Positions 44,030-52,067 of a DNA stretch of 64,000 nucleotides are shown piece by piece. The notes below the pieces were generated by a model. It ran no database searches, had not been told where the DNA came from, and saw only the letters and a program-made list of their open reading frames with translations. The position numbers were made by a program, and so were the translations under genes. The DNA is from Pseudomonas sp. SLFW (GTDB lineage: Bacteria; Pseudomonadota; Gammaproteobacteria; Pseudomonadales; Pseudomonadaceae). The stretch covers positions 53,298 through 117,297 of the forward strand of contig NZ_JAAAKW010000016.1 of the NCBI RefSeq assembly GCF_009905615.1, in the 5' to 3' direction. Each line of letters opens with the position of its first letter. Position 1 is the first letter of the stretch.

Positions 44030-45698
44030 GACTGAACCTCAGATGAATTTGCCCTTAGGCCGAGAAATAGCTGTTGATAGCCTTGTTGAGCTTTCGGAGC
44101 CGATTCAGATCGTCGATCTCTTCGCGGGCCCAGGAGGGCTAGGGGAAGGGTTCTCCACATCTGGTGGCGGCAATCGTTTCGAAATCGTGGTTTCTGCTGA
44201 AATGGACCCCACTGCGAGGCAAACGCTCAAGCTCAGAGCATTTTTTCGACTTCTCAAGCAGAAAAATCCTAGCCGGCTATGTGACTACTACGACTTTTGT
44301 AATGGTTTGAGGGATACCCCCTACAGCGACGGCAGCAAGGCTCAGTGGGATGAGGCTGACGAAGAGGCCAAATGCATCACCTTGGGTTCAGCAGAAGGTA
44401 ATCTGGTGCTGGATGAGGCGCTGAATAAAAGGCTGAAGGACCAACCTTGGGTATTGATAGGTGGCCCGCCGTGCCAAGCCTATTCCATCGTAGGACGTTC
44501 GCGAAACAAGGGAAAAGCTGATTACAGCGCGGAAAATGATCACCGTCATTTTCTGTACAAGGAGTATTTGCGAATCATCAAGGAGCGAAAGCCGACCGTT
44601 TTCGTAATGGAGAATGTGAAAGGCATTCTTTCTTCCAAAGTTGGTGGTGAAAGCATTTTCTCTCAGATTCTGCAGGACCTTACTGATCCAAACAAAGCCT
44701 TAGGGGATCCCACTCCAGGCGTCAAATACCGCATTTGTTCGTTAGTGAGTGAGCAATCTTTCGGCCCTGGGGACGATGTAAGCAAAATCGACCCCCGCAG
44801 CTACATCATTAGGGCAGAGAATCACGGAATTCCTCAGGCCAGGCACCGAGTCATCCTCTTAGGGGTTGCTGTGGATGAGGAAGGGAATATCCCACACCAC
44901 GAGAATTTGTTCGAGGCGTCTAGAAAAGTAAGCACGAAGGAGGTTATCGGTGAGCTACCCGAGCTGAGGAGCCGGTTGACTAAGCAGGCTGATGGCCGTG
45001 AGGTTTGGTACCGCGAGGTAGCGAATCATCTTGATGAGCTGAGAGCTGAAGTCGATCCCAAGGTAGAGCCCAAGCTCGCATCTGCAATGAGGATAGCTCG
45101 AGATTCTCTGTTTTCGACTCCTCTGGATGTTGGCGGACTTCGAGTACCCCGAAAACAATCGGATGGTAAAACTGGAAGTAGCGAATTGGATCGCTGGTAT
45201 CTAGACGAGCATTTGAGGTATTGGCTGAATCATGATGCTCGTGGGCATATGCCCTCCGACCTTCGTCGATATATGTTCGCGAGTGTTTATGCTCGGGCCT
45301 ATCATGTGTCTCCTAAAGGACATCAGCAGTTTGGGTTGTCTGGTCTAGCGCCAGCCCATAAAAATTGGGAAACGGGAAAGTTTAGCGACCGGTTTAGAGT
45401 TCAACTGGAGCAACTGCCAGCGACCACCGTGACCAGCCATATTTCGAAAGATGGTCATTACTTTATTCATTACGACCCAAAGCAGTGCCGTAGTTTAACG
45501 GTCAGAGAGGCAGCTCGGCTGCAAACCTTTCCTGATAATTATTTCTTTCAAGGGAATCGTACTCAGCAATTTCATCAAGTTGGAAACGCTGTTCCTCCGC
45601 TTTTGGCAAATAAAATAGCATCCGTTGTATATTCGGTAGTATGCCGTCGAGCCAAGGAACGTCGTGATACTCATAGTTCTCTCATTTCTAGTTTTTGA
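44028..45698 (+). CDS. DNA (cytosine-5) methyltransferase
   Basis: About 556 aa from ATG 44028. Motif I DLFAGPGGLGEGF, motif IV with catalytic Cys GGPPCQAYSIVGRSR (about residue 145), motif VI ENVKG, motif VIII QARHRVILLG and motif X QVGNAVPP are all intact and in order. The variable target-recognition region between VIII and IX is long (~200 residues). It methylates cytosine at an unknown site, presumably to mark self for the upstream nuclease operon. Other possible starts are 44022 and 44043; 44028 shares its bases with the divergent vsr start codon. Confidence 0.92.
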   Translation: MTEPQMNLPLGREIAVDSLVELSEPIQIVDLFAGPGGLGEGFSTSGGGNRFEIVVSAEMDPTARQTLKLRAFFRLLKQKNPSRLCDYYDFCNGLRDTPYSDGSKAQWDEADEEAKCITLGSAEGNLVLDEALNKRLKDQPWVLIGGPPCQAYSIVGRSRNKGKADYSAENDHRHFLYKEYLRIIKERKPTVFVMENVKGILSSKVGGESIFSQILQDLTDPNKALGDPTPGVKYRICSLVSEQSFGPGDDVSKIDPRSYIIRAENHGIPQARHRVILLGVAVDEEGNIPHHENLFEASRKVSTKEVIGELPELRSRLTKQADGREVWYREVANHLDELRAEVDPKVEPKLASAMRIARDSLFSTPLDVGGLRVPRKQSDGKTGSSELDRWYLDEHLRYWLNHDARGHMPSDLRRYMFASVYARAYHVSPKGHQQFGLSGLAPAHKNWETGKFSDRFRVQLEQLPATTVTSHISKDGHYFIHYDPKQCRSLTVREAARLQTFPDNYFFQGNRTQQFHQVGNAVPPLLANKIASVVYSVVCRRAKERRDTHSSLISSF

Positions 45699-45729
45699 CC
45701 GATTGCTCCTGTGAGGGGGTAATATTAAT

Positions 45730-45765
45730 CTTTCGGCTGCCCCCCGCTCTTAGGGTGGCTGAAGG
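45730..45765 (+). terminator. Hairpin after methyltransferase gene
   Basis: ctttcggctgccc pairs with gggtggctgaagg over 13 bp including wobble pairs, 31 nt after the methyltransferase stop, followed by a short TTTAG. Likely factor-independent terminator. Confidence 0.6.
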
Positions 45766-45847
45766 TTTAGTGGTAAAGACTGTGTCTGTCGTTCTAGCTA
45801 AAGTTAACGTCGCATTTTAAATGTGGGATCTTGAAAGGAATAATTTC

Positions 45848-46231
45848 ATGGGGCTGAAAAAAATAAGTTTATATGCTGGTGTGTTGGGTGCCTTGGCATC
45901 TGTAGGAGCTTTGTTGATACCGCAGGCTGTATCCTCTCAGAGCTCTGGTTCGAATAGTCCAGTTATTTCTGGTAATGGTAATTCCGTGAGCTACCAAAAC
46001 GGCTTTCCAAGTGCGGAGGAAATCAGAGCTCAGCGGCCAAACATAACTGATGGACAGTTTGAGGCAATAAAGCCGGGGATGACTTACTCCGAGGTTCTCG
46101 AAGTTGTGAAAATCCCAGGCAAGGAGGCAGCAGTTAACGGTCCCGTTCAAATCTACACGTGGGGTAATGAGATATACGTCTATATGACAGTCACGCTGGT
46201 AAATGGGCGAGTCCAATCGAAGAGCCACTAA
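45848..46231 (+). CDS. Small exported hypothetical protein, SmpA/OmlA-like C-terminus
   Basis: 127 aa from ATG 45848 (AAAGGA ~9 nt upstream); a start 9 codons earlier is weaker. An N-terminal hydrophobic signal/anchor (LYAGVLGALASVGALLIPQAVSS) precedes a Ser/Asn-rich spacer and IKPGMTYSEVLEVVKIPGKEA...YTWGNEIYVYMTVTLVNGRV, a pattern like SmpA/BamE-type lipoproteins that also occurs in small toxin-immunity-like proteins. It lies within the AT-rich island after a terminator, so it may be separate cargo. Confidence 0.55.
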   Translation: MGLKKISLYAGVLGALASVGALLIPQAVSSQSSGSNSPVISGNGNSVSYQNGFPSAEEIRAQRPNITDGQFEAIKPGMTYSEVLEVVKIPGKEAAVNGPVQIYTWGNEIYVYMTVTLVNGRVQSKSH

Positions 46232-46242
46232 TGTTCGTCTTA

Positions 46243-46268
46243 TCGTTCCCCCGCTTCGCGTGGGAACG
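46243..46268. repeat. Short REP-like hairpin
   Basis: CGTTCCC...GGGAACG with a GC-rich loop, 12 nt after the preceding gene. Similar palindromes occur as dispersed repeats or terminators in Pseudomonas. The following ~350 nt (46269-46617) hold one 82-codon minus-strand frame with no ribosome site and no recognisable family. Confidence 0.5.
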
Positions 46269-46617
46269 TATCTTCGTCGTCCTGAGTTAGTTAGTACTAG
46301 CGCTGCACATGAATTAGCCTCGGCTCTCTTTGATGTCTCACGCATCTAAGTACCGTCAATCCTCCAAAAACCGAAACACCTCATCTCACTGGGTAAGTGG
46401 GATTTATCCACGTCGGCGATTGTGTAACAGTGGCGGGCTATGTCTATTTCTTGAATTTGACGTTCGGCGCGGAGCGTTGAAGCTACTTTAAGCTTTGTAG
46501 AGAGGAGAGCGTTTGAGCGTATCGAGGCGCTTCTATGGCGTGTTGGATGAGGTGATTTCAGGTCGACACATATCGTCGCGAGTGGCATTTTCATGCTGAT
46601 CGTGGAGCTATCAGAAA

Positions 46618-46650
46618 CTAAAAAGGGCCACCATCTCTGGCAGCCCCTTT
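46618..46650 (-). terminator. nrdB terminator
   Basis: On the minus strand GGGGCTGCCA-GAGA-TGGTGGCCC forms a stem (with two wobble pairs) followed by TTTTT, 29 nt after the nrdB stop. Confidence 0.8.
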
Positions 46651-46678
46651 CATTCCAAACAGTGATAGCAGGATCAAA

Positions 46679-47926
46679 TCAATCCCAGCTCAACGCCCCA
46701 CCCGTCTGATACTCAATCACTCGCGTCTCAAAGAAGTTCTTCTCTTTCTTCAAGTCCATGATCTCGCTCATCCATGGGAACGGGTTCGTAGTCCCTGGGT
46801 ACTCTTCCTTCAACCCAATCTGGCTCAGACGACGGTTAGCGATGAACTTCAGGTAGTCCTCCATCATCGCGGCGTTCATGCCGAGTACGCCGCGGGGCAT
46901 GGTGTCGCGGGCGTATTCGATCTCCAGTTGGGTACCTTGCAGGATCATTTGCGAGGCTTCCTCCTTCAGTTCGGCGTCCCACAGGTGTGGGTTTTCGATT
47001 TTGATCTGGTTGATCACGTCGATGCCGAAGTTCAGGTGCATGGACTCGTCGCGCAGGATGTATTGGAACTGTTCTGCGACGCCGGTCATTTTGTTGCGGC
47101 GGCCCATGGAGAGGATCTGGGTGAAGCCGCAGTAGAAGAAGATGCCTTCCAGAACGCAGTAGTAGGCGATCAGGTTGCGCAGCAGTTCTTTGTCGGTCTC
47201 GACGGTGCCGGTGTTGAATTCCGGGTCGGAGATGGCGCGGGTGTATTTGAGGCCCCAGGCGGCTTTTTTCGCGACCGACGGGATCTCGTGGTACATGTTG
47301 AAGATCTCGCCTTCGTCCATGCCCAGGGATTCGATGCAGTACTGATAGGCGTGGGTGTGGATCGCTTCCTCGAAGGCTTGGCGCAGAATGTACTGGCGGC
47401 ATTCAGGGTTGGTGATGAGGCGATACACGGCCAGCGCGAGGTTGTTGGCAACCAGGGAATCGGCGGTGGAGAAGAAGCCCAGGTTGCGCATGACGATGCG
47501 GCGTTCGTCGTCGGTCAGGCCTTCCGGGTTACGCCATACGGCGATGTCGGCGGTCATGTTGACTTCTTGCGGCATCCAGTGGTTCGCGCAGCCGTCGAGG
47601 TACTTCTGCCAGGCCCAGTCGTACTTGAAAGGCACGAGTTGGTTGAGGTCGGCGCGGCAGTTGATCATGCGCTTTTCGTCGACGGCAACGCGGGCGGCGG
47701 AGCCTTCGAGCTCGGCCAGACCTTCGGCGACGTCGAGTTTGTCCAGCGCGGCTTTGGCGCGGGCGATGGCCGCGGAGTCGTTGGCACTGACGGCGCGTGC
47801 ATCGCGAGCGGCGGCACCACCGGCGCTGTCGAGTTTGTCCATGGCAGCTTCCGAAGCGTGGCCAGCGTTGGCGCCTTTGGCGGGTTCAGCGGCGTCTTCT
47901 TTGTCGAATTCGTCCCAGCTCAGCAT
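46679..47926 (-). CDS. nrdB: Ribonucleotide reductase class Ia, beta subunit
   Basis: 415 aa. Carries the diiron and tyrosyl-radical cofactor: ligand motifs FEEAIHTHAYQY (E..H) and RDESMHLNFG (E..H), with YYCVLEGIFFYCGF between. The ~80-residue Ala/Lys/Asp-rich N-terminal extension (MLSWDEFDKEDAAEPAKGANAG...) is usual for Pseudomonas NrdB. With NrdA it reduces ribonucleoside diphosphates aerobically. Transcribed after nrdA across a 356-nt gap that contains REP halves, so expression may depend on readthrough. Confidence 0.96.
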   Translation of the reverse strand: MLSWDEFDKEDAAEPAKGANAGHASEAAMDKLDSAGGAAARDARAVSANDSAAIARAKAALDKLDVAEGLAELEGSAARVAVDEKRMINCRADLNQLVPFKYDWAWQKYLDGCANHWMPQEVNMTADIAVWRNPEGLTDDERRIVMRNLGFFSTADSLVANNLALAVYRLITNPECRQYILRQAFEEAIHTHAYQYCIESLGMDEGEIFNMYHEIPSVAKKAAWGLKYTRAISDPEFNTGTVETDKELLRNLIAYYCVLEGIFFYCGFTQILSMGRRNKMTGVAEQFQYILRDESMHLNFGIDVINQIKIENPHLWDAELKEEASQMILQGTQLEIEYARDTMPRGVLGMNAAMMEDYLKFIANRRLSQIGLKEEYPGTTNPFPWMSEIMDLKKEKNFFETRVIEYQTGGALSWD

Positions 47927-48098
47927 GACGATGAGTCTCCTGCGTGAGGGTCAGTGGTAGTGACTGACCGGGTGGATCTTGAGTGTTGGTTGCGTATCAG
48001 GCGTTGCACGCAAAGAACATGAATAGGTGAGGGGTAGCCCTCGGTGTTTCTTCTTTTGAGTGTCGATTCGGGAATCGCCGGTGCATGGACTGGCGTAT

Positions 48099-48266
48099 TC
48101 GCGAGCAAGCTCACTCCTACAGGTGTGCGGTGTAGGGCCGTTTGCAGTGGTCCGGTTTGCGGGTGGTGGCGGTTTTGAGACGCTACCGCCGGCGAGCCGG
48201 ACTGCTACATGTGTTGTGTCAGCGACTCCAGAGTGTCTGGTTCGCGGGCAAGCGCGCTCCTACAGG
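48099..48266. repeat. Two same-orientation REP halves between nrdA and nrdB
   Basis: tcgcgagcaagctcactcctacagg (48099-48123) and ttcgcgggcaagcgcgctcctacagg (48241-48266) repeat in direct orientation about 140 nt apart inside the nrdA-nrdB gap (47927-48282). No gene is present in the gap. Confidence 0.75.
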
Positions 48267-48282
48267 AGGAGCGCGGTGTGCC

Positions 48283-51198
48283 TTACTGGCAAGCCTCGCA
48301 ATCCGGCTCGTCAATGGCGCAGGCTTTTGGCACTGGCGCCGGGCCGGCGGCCGGGGCTGCTTCGGCTGGACGCGGGGCGGTGATCGCCGAGTCGTCCGGG
48401 CCGTGGCCGCCGCTGGAAACGGCGTTGAGCTTGCCGGTGTTGATGGTGGATTTCTCGGTGCTGGTCGCGGCCAGGGCACGGAGGTAGTAGGTGGTTTTCA
48501 GACCACGGTACCAGGCCATGCGGTAGGTCACGTCCAGCTTCTTGCCCGATGCGCCAGCGATGTACAGGTTCAGGGACTGAGCCTGGTCGATCCACTTCTG
48601 ACGACGGCTTGCCGCGTCGACGATCCACTTGGTGTCTACTTCGAAGGCAGTCGCGTAGAGGTCTTTGAGCTCTTGCGGGATGCGCTCGATCTGCTGAACC
48701 GAACCGTCGTAGTACTTCAGGTCGTTGATCATGACCGAGTCCCACAGGTCGCGGGCTTTCAGGTCGCGAACCAGGTACGGGTTGATCACGGTGAATTCGC
48801 CCGAGAGGTTCGACTTCACGTACAGGTTCTGGTAGGTCGGTTCGATCGACTGCGAAACACCGGTGATGTTGGCGATGGTCGCGGTCGGTGCGATGGCCAT
48901 GATGTTCGAGTTACGGATGCCTTTCTGAACGCGGGCACGGACGGGCGCCCAGTCCAGGGTTTCGTTCAGGTCGACGTCGATGTACTTCTGGCCACGGGCT
49001 TCGATCAGGATCTGTTGCGAGTCCAGTGGCAGGATGCCTTTGGACCACAGCGAACCCTGGAACGTCTCGTAGGCACCGCGCTCGTCCGCCAGATCGCAGG
49101 AAGCCTGGATCGCGTAGTAGCTGACGGCTTCCATGGAGCGGTCGGCGAATTCGACGGCAGCGTCGGAACCGTAAGCGATGTGCTGCAGGTACAGCGCGTC
49201 CTGGAAGCCCATGATGCCCAGGCCGACCGGACGGTGGCGCAGGTTCGAGTTACGGGCTTGCGGCACGGAGTAGTAGTTGATGTCGATCACGTTGTCGAGC
49301 ATGCGAACGGCGACGTCGATGGTGCGCTTGAGCTTCTCGTTGTCCAGCTTGCCGTTGACGATGTGGTTCGGCAGGTTGATCGAGCCCAGGTTGCAGACCG
49401 CGATCTCATCCTTGTTGGTGTTCAGGGTGATCTCGGTGCACAGGTTCGAGCTGTGGACCACGCCCACGTGCTGCTGCGGCGAGCGCAGGTTGCACGGGTC
49501 CTTGAAGGTCAGCCATGGGTGGCCGGTTTCAAACAGCATGGACAGCATCTTGCGCCACAGGTCTTTGGCCTGGATGGTCTTGAACAGCTTGACCTTGCCT
49601 GGGTACTCGGTCAGCGCTTCGTAGTACTCGTAGCGCTCTTCGAAGGCTTTACCGGTCAGGTCGTGCAGGTCCGGGACTTCGGATGGCGAGAACAGGGTCC
49701 ATTTGCCGTCGTCGAAGACGCGCTTCATGAACAGGTCAGGAATCCAGTTGGCGGTGTTCATGTCGTGGGTACGGCGACGATCATCACCGGTGTTCTTGCG
49801 CAGTTCGATGAACTCTTCGATGTCCATGTGCCAGGTTTCCAGGTAGGCACAGACAGCGCCCTTGCGCTTGCCACCCTGGTTCACGGCCACAGCGGTGTCG
49901 TTCACGACTTTCAGGAACGGCACGACGCCTTGAGATTTGCCGTTGGTGCCCTTGATGTACGAGCCCAGCGCACGGACCGGGGTCCAGTCGTTGCCCAGAC
50001 CGCCTGCGAATTTGGACAGCATGGCGTTGTCGTGGATGGCGTGGTAAATGCCCGACAGGTCATCCGGAACGGTGGTCAGGTAGCAGCTCGACAGCTGTGG
50101 ACGCAGGGTACCGGCGTTGAACAGCGTCGGGGTCGACGCCATGTAGTCGAAGGACGACAGCAGGTTGTAGAACTCGATGGCGCGGTCTTCACGGGCTTTC
50201 TCTTCGATCGCCAGGCCCATGGCCACGCGCATGAAGAAAATCTGCGGCAGTTCGAAACGCACGCCATCCTTGTGGATGAAGTAACGGTCGTACAGGGTTT
50301 GCAGGCCCAGGTAAGTGAATTGCTGGTCGCGCTCGTGGTTGATCGCCTTGCCCAGTTTCTCCAGGTCGAATTCGGCCAGCACAGGGTTCAGCAGTTCGAA
50401 CTCGATACCTTTCGCGACGTAAGCCGGCAGGGCCTTGGCGTACAGGTCGATCATTTCGTGGTGAGTGGCGCTTTCGGCGACGCCCAGGAAGCCCAGGCCT
50501 TCGGCACGCAGGGTGTCCATTAGCAGGCGGGCGGTCACGAACGAGTAGTTCGGCTCACGTTCGACGAGGGTACGCGCGGTCATCACCAGCGCGGTGTTGA
50601 CGTCGGTCAGCGCCACGCCGTCGTAGAGGTTTTTCAGGGTTTCGTTCTGGATCAGGTTGGCATCGACTTCAGCCAGGCCTTCGCACGCTTCGGTGACGAT
50701 GGTGTTCAGACGGCCCATGTCCAGTGGCACCAGGCTGCCGTCTTTGGCAGTGATGCGGATCGAGGGGTGCGCCTGAACCGGGGCATCGCCGCCACGACCG
50801 GCACGCTCTTTGGAGCGGTCGTTACGGTAGATCACGTAGTCGCGAGCCACTTTTTGCTCGCCAGCGCGCATCAGCGCCAGTTCTACCTGATCCTGGATTT
50901 CTTCGATGTGGATGGTGCCGCCCGAAGGCATGCGACGTTTGAAGGTCGCGGTGACTTGTTCGGTCAGACGGGCAACGGTGTCGTGGATACGCGAAGACGC
51001 GGCGGCGGTGCCACCTTCAACTGCGAGGAACGCTTTGGTGATGGCAACGGTGATCTTGTCATCGGTGTACGCAACGACAGTGCCGTTACGCTTGATCACA
51101 CGCAGCTGACCCGGTGCGGTCGCGGACAGGTCCTGCTGGGTCGTACCTGTCTGCGGCGCGATGGCCGGCGAATTCTCGCGGGTTGTGTCTGTTTGCAT
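48283..51198 (-). CDS. nrdA: Ribonucleotide reductase class Ia, alpha subunit
   Basis: 971 aa from ATG 51198 with GGAG seven nt upstream; the frame continues to a GTG at 51210. ATP-cone regulatory domain(s) occupy the N-terminus (LRVIKRNGTVVAYTDDKITVAITKAFLAVEG and KDGSLVPLDMGRLNTIVTEACEGL, two copies as in P. aeruginosa). The catalytic barrel has SSNLCTEI, AVCNLGSINL and NSNIMAIAPTATIANITGVSQSIEP; the C-terminus ends DEPDCEACQ with the redox-active CxxC. It reduces NDPs to dNDPs. Duplicated ATP cones imply overall dATP feedback control. Confidence 0.97.
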   Translation of the reverse strand: MQTDTTRENSPAIAPQTGTTQQDLSATAPGQLRVIKRNGTVVAYTDDKITVAITKAFLAVEGGTAAASSRIHDTVARLTEQVTATFKRRMPSGGTIHIEEIQDQVELALMRAGEQKVARDYVIYRNDRSKERAGRGGDAPVQAHPSIRITAKDGSLVPLDMGRLNTIVTEACEGLAEVDANLIQNETLKNLYDGVALTDVNTALVMTARTLVEREPNYSFVTARLLMDTLRAEGLGFLGVAESATHHEMIDLYAKALPAYVAKGIEFELLNPVLAEFDLEKLGKAINHERDQQFTYLGLQTLYDRYFIHKDGVRFELPQIFFMRVAMGLAIEEKAREDRAIEFYNLLSSFDYMASTPTLFNAGTLRPQLSSCYLTTVPDDLSGIYHAIHDNAMLSKFAGGLGNDWTPVRALGSYIKGTNGKSQGVVPFLKVVNDTAVAVNQGGKRKGAVCAYLETWHMDIEEFIELRKNTGDDRRRTHDMNTANWIPDLFMKRVFDDGKWTLFSPSEVPDLHDLTGKAFEERYEYYEALTEYPGKVKLFKTIQAKDLWRKMLSMLFETGHPWLTFKDPCNLRSPQQHVGVVHSSNLCTEITLNTNKDEIAVCNLGSINLPNHIVNGKLDNEKLKRTIDVAVRMLDNVIDINYYSVPQARNSNLRHRPVGLGIMGFQDALYLQHIAYGSDAAVEFADRSMEAVSYYAIQASCDLADERGAYETFQGSLWSKGILPLDSQQILIEARGQKYIDVDLNETLDWAPVRARVQKGIRNSNIMAIAPTATIANITGVSQSIEPTYQNLYVKSNLSGEFTVINPYLVRDLKARDLWDSVMINDLKYYDGSVQQIERIPQELKDLYATAFEVDTKWIVDAASRRQKWIDQAQSLNLYIAGASGKKLDVTYRMAWYRGLKTTYYLRALAATSTEKSTINTGKLNAVSSGGHGPDDSAITAPRPAEAAPAAGPAPVPKACAIDEPDCEACQ

Positions 51199-51562
51199 GG
51201 GTGTCTCCACGTTCTCTAATGTTTATTGGGCATGAATCACATGCCCACCGTTCCGTCTTGAAGCAGTTGACCGACAAACGTCGACCCAATGACTTCAGAA
51301 CGAATGGGAAGGCTGAAGGAGCGCCGACCCTGGCTTTGAAGTCCGAAAAGGGTGCGGCTCTACGGCTCGTCACCCGGAAAATCTGAAGCAGAATGCTGGT
51401 TTAATGTTGCAACACTTGTACCGAAACGCGCAGATCATGAAGCCTGGTGTCTGCCATTCGCGTGTGAACGGTCAGGCGGTGAAACGGGGATAATTCAACC
51501 CATTGGGCGCGAGAAAAATGCTTGAAATCTCTCGGTCACTTGTGTTTGGTTTTTTCAATGAA

Positions 51563-51578
51563 ACCCTACATGTAGGGT
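51563..51578 (-). promoter_or_regulatory. NrdR-box candidate 1 upstream of nrdA
   Basis: ACCCTACATGTAGGGT is a perfect 16-bp palindrome matching the NrdR-box consensus aCaCwAtATaTwGtGt at 12 of 16 positions. A second candidate starts exactly 32 bp away at 51595. NrdR represses nrd genes through paired boxes. Confidence 0.65.
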
Positions 51579-51594
51579 CTCGATCAGCGACGGG

Positions 51595-51610
51595 GTACAA
51601 GATAATGCGT
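51595..51610 (-). promoter_or_regulatory. NrdR-box candidate 2
   Basis: gtacaagataatgcgt matches the NrdR consensus at 11 of 16 positions and lies 32 bp (about three helical turns) from the first box, the spacing typical of paired NrdR boxes. Confidence 0.5.
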
Positions 51611-51648
51611 TTCGGACACTAATTGCAACGCATCCTAGACACATGACC

Positions 51649-51657
51649 TGTGGATAA
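51649..51657 (-). promoter_or_regulatory. DnaA box upstream of nrdA
   Basis: TGTGGATAA is the exact complement of the strong DnaA box TTATCCACA. nrdAB is a known DnaA target in E. coli; here the box lies just upstream of the NrdR sites in the 869-nt nrdA/rstA gap. Confidence 0.6.
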
Positions 51658-51892
51658 AGCTGTGTGTAATTTGTGTGGGATATGGGGAAATCCCGCGTAG
51701 GCCGCGTAGCCACTGGGATGGGCTGCCGATCACCGTTTTTTCGCGAGTAAAAAGAATTTTACGGGTTGTGCGTGAGTGCAAATTCTGTCTCGGGCGTCGG
51801 GGTGAACAGGGATGCGTTGAGGGTGGTTTTGCATGTCGCGTGTCATGTTGAGAAACAGGGCGATGCACCTCTCATTCATCAGTGGAGTTCAT

Positions 51893-51985
51893 CCTGTGGG
51901 AGCGAATTCATTCGCGAAAAATCGTTCAGACCACAGAGATGTATCGTCAGCCCCATCGATTCGCGAATAAATTCGCTCCCACAGG
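51893..51985. repeat. REP doublet
   Basis: cctgtgggagcgaattcattcg and cgaataaattcgctcccacagg inverted around ~48 nt, between the divergent nrdA and rstA-like genes, close to the latter. Confidence 0.88.
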
Positions 51986-52067
51986 TGCCAAGTGCGCCCT
52001 ATGATTTGTCGCCACGCGAGACCAACGGATCTTCTATTAATAAGAACAACCCCAGGAGACACGGAAC

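Noticed and set aside
35924..46520. TTTGAGCGT present near both ends of the AT-rich island, as a possible att repeat
   Set aside because: Nine bases is within chance expectation over the lengths compared, and there is no integrase or tRNA.
46346..46594. 82-codon minus-strand frame between the island and nrdB
   Set aside because: No ribosome site, no recognisable domain and placed after the nrdB terminator; kept only as a remote possibility of a gene remnant.
48142..50523. 793-codon plus-strand open frame
   Set aside because: Antisense shadow of nrdA produced by high-GC codon bias; no ribosome site or family.
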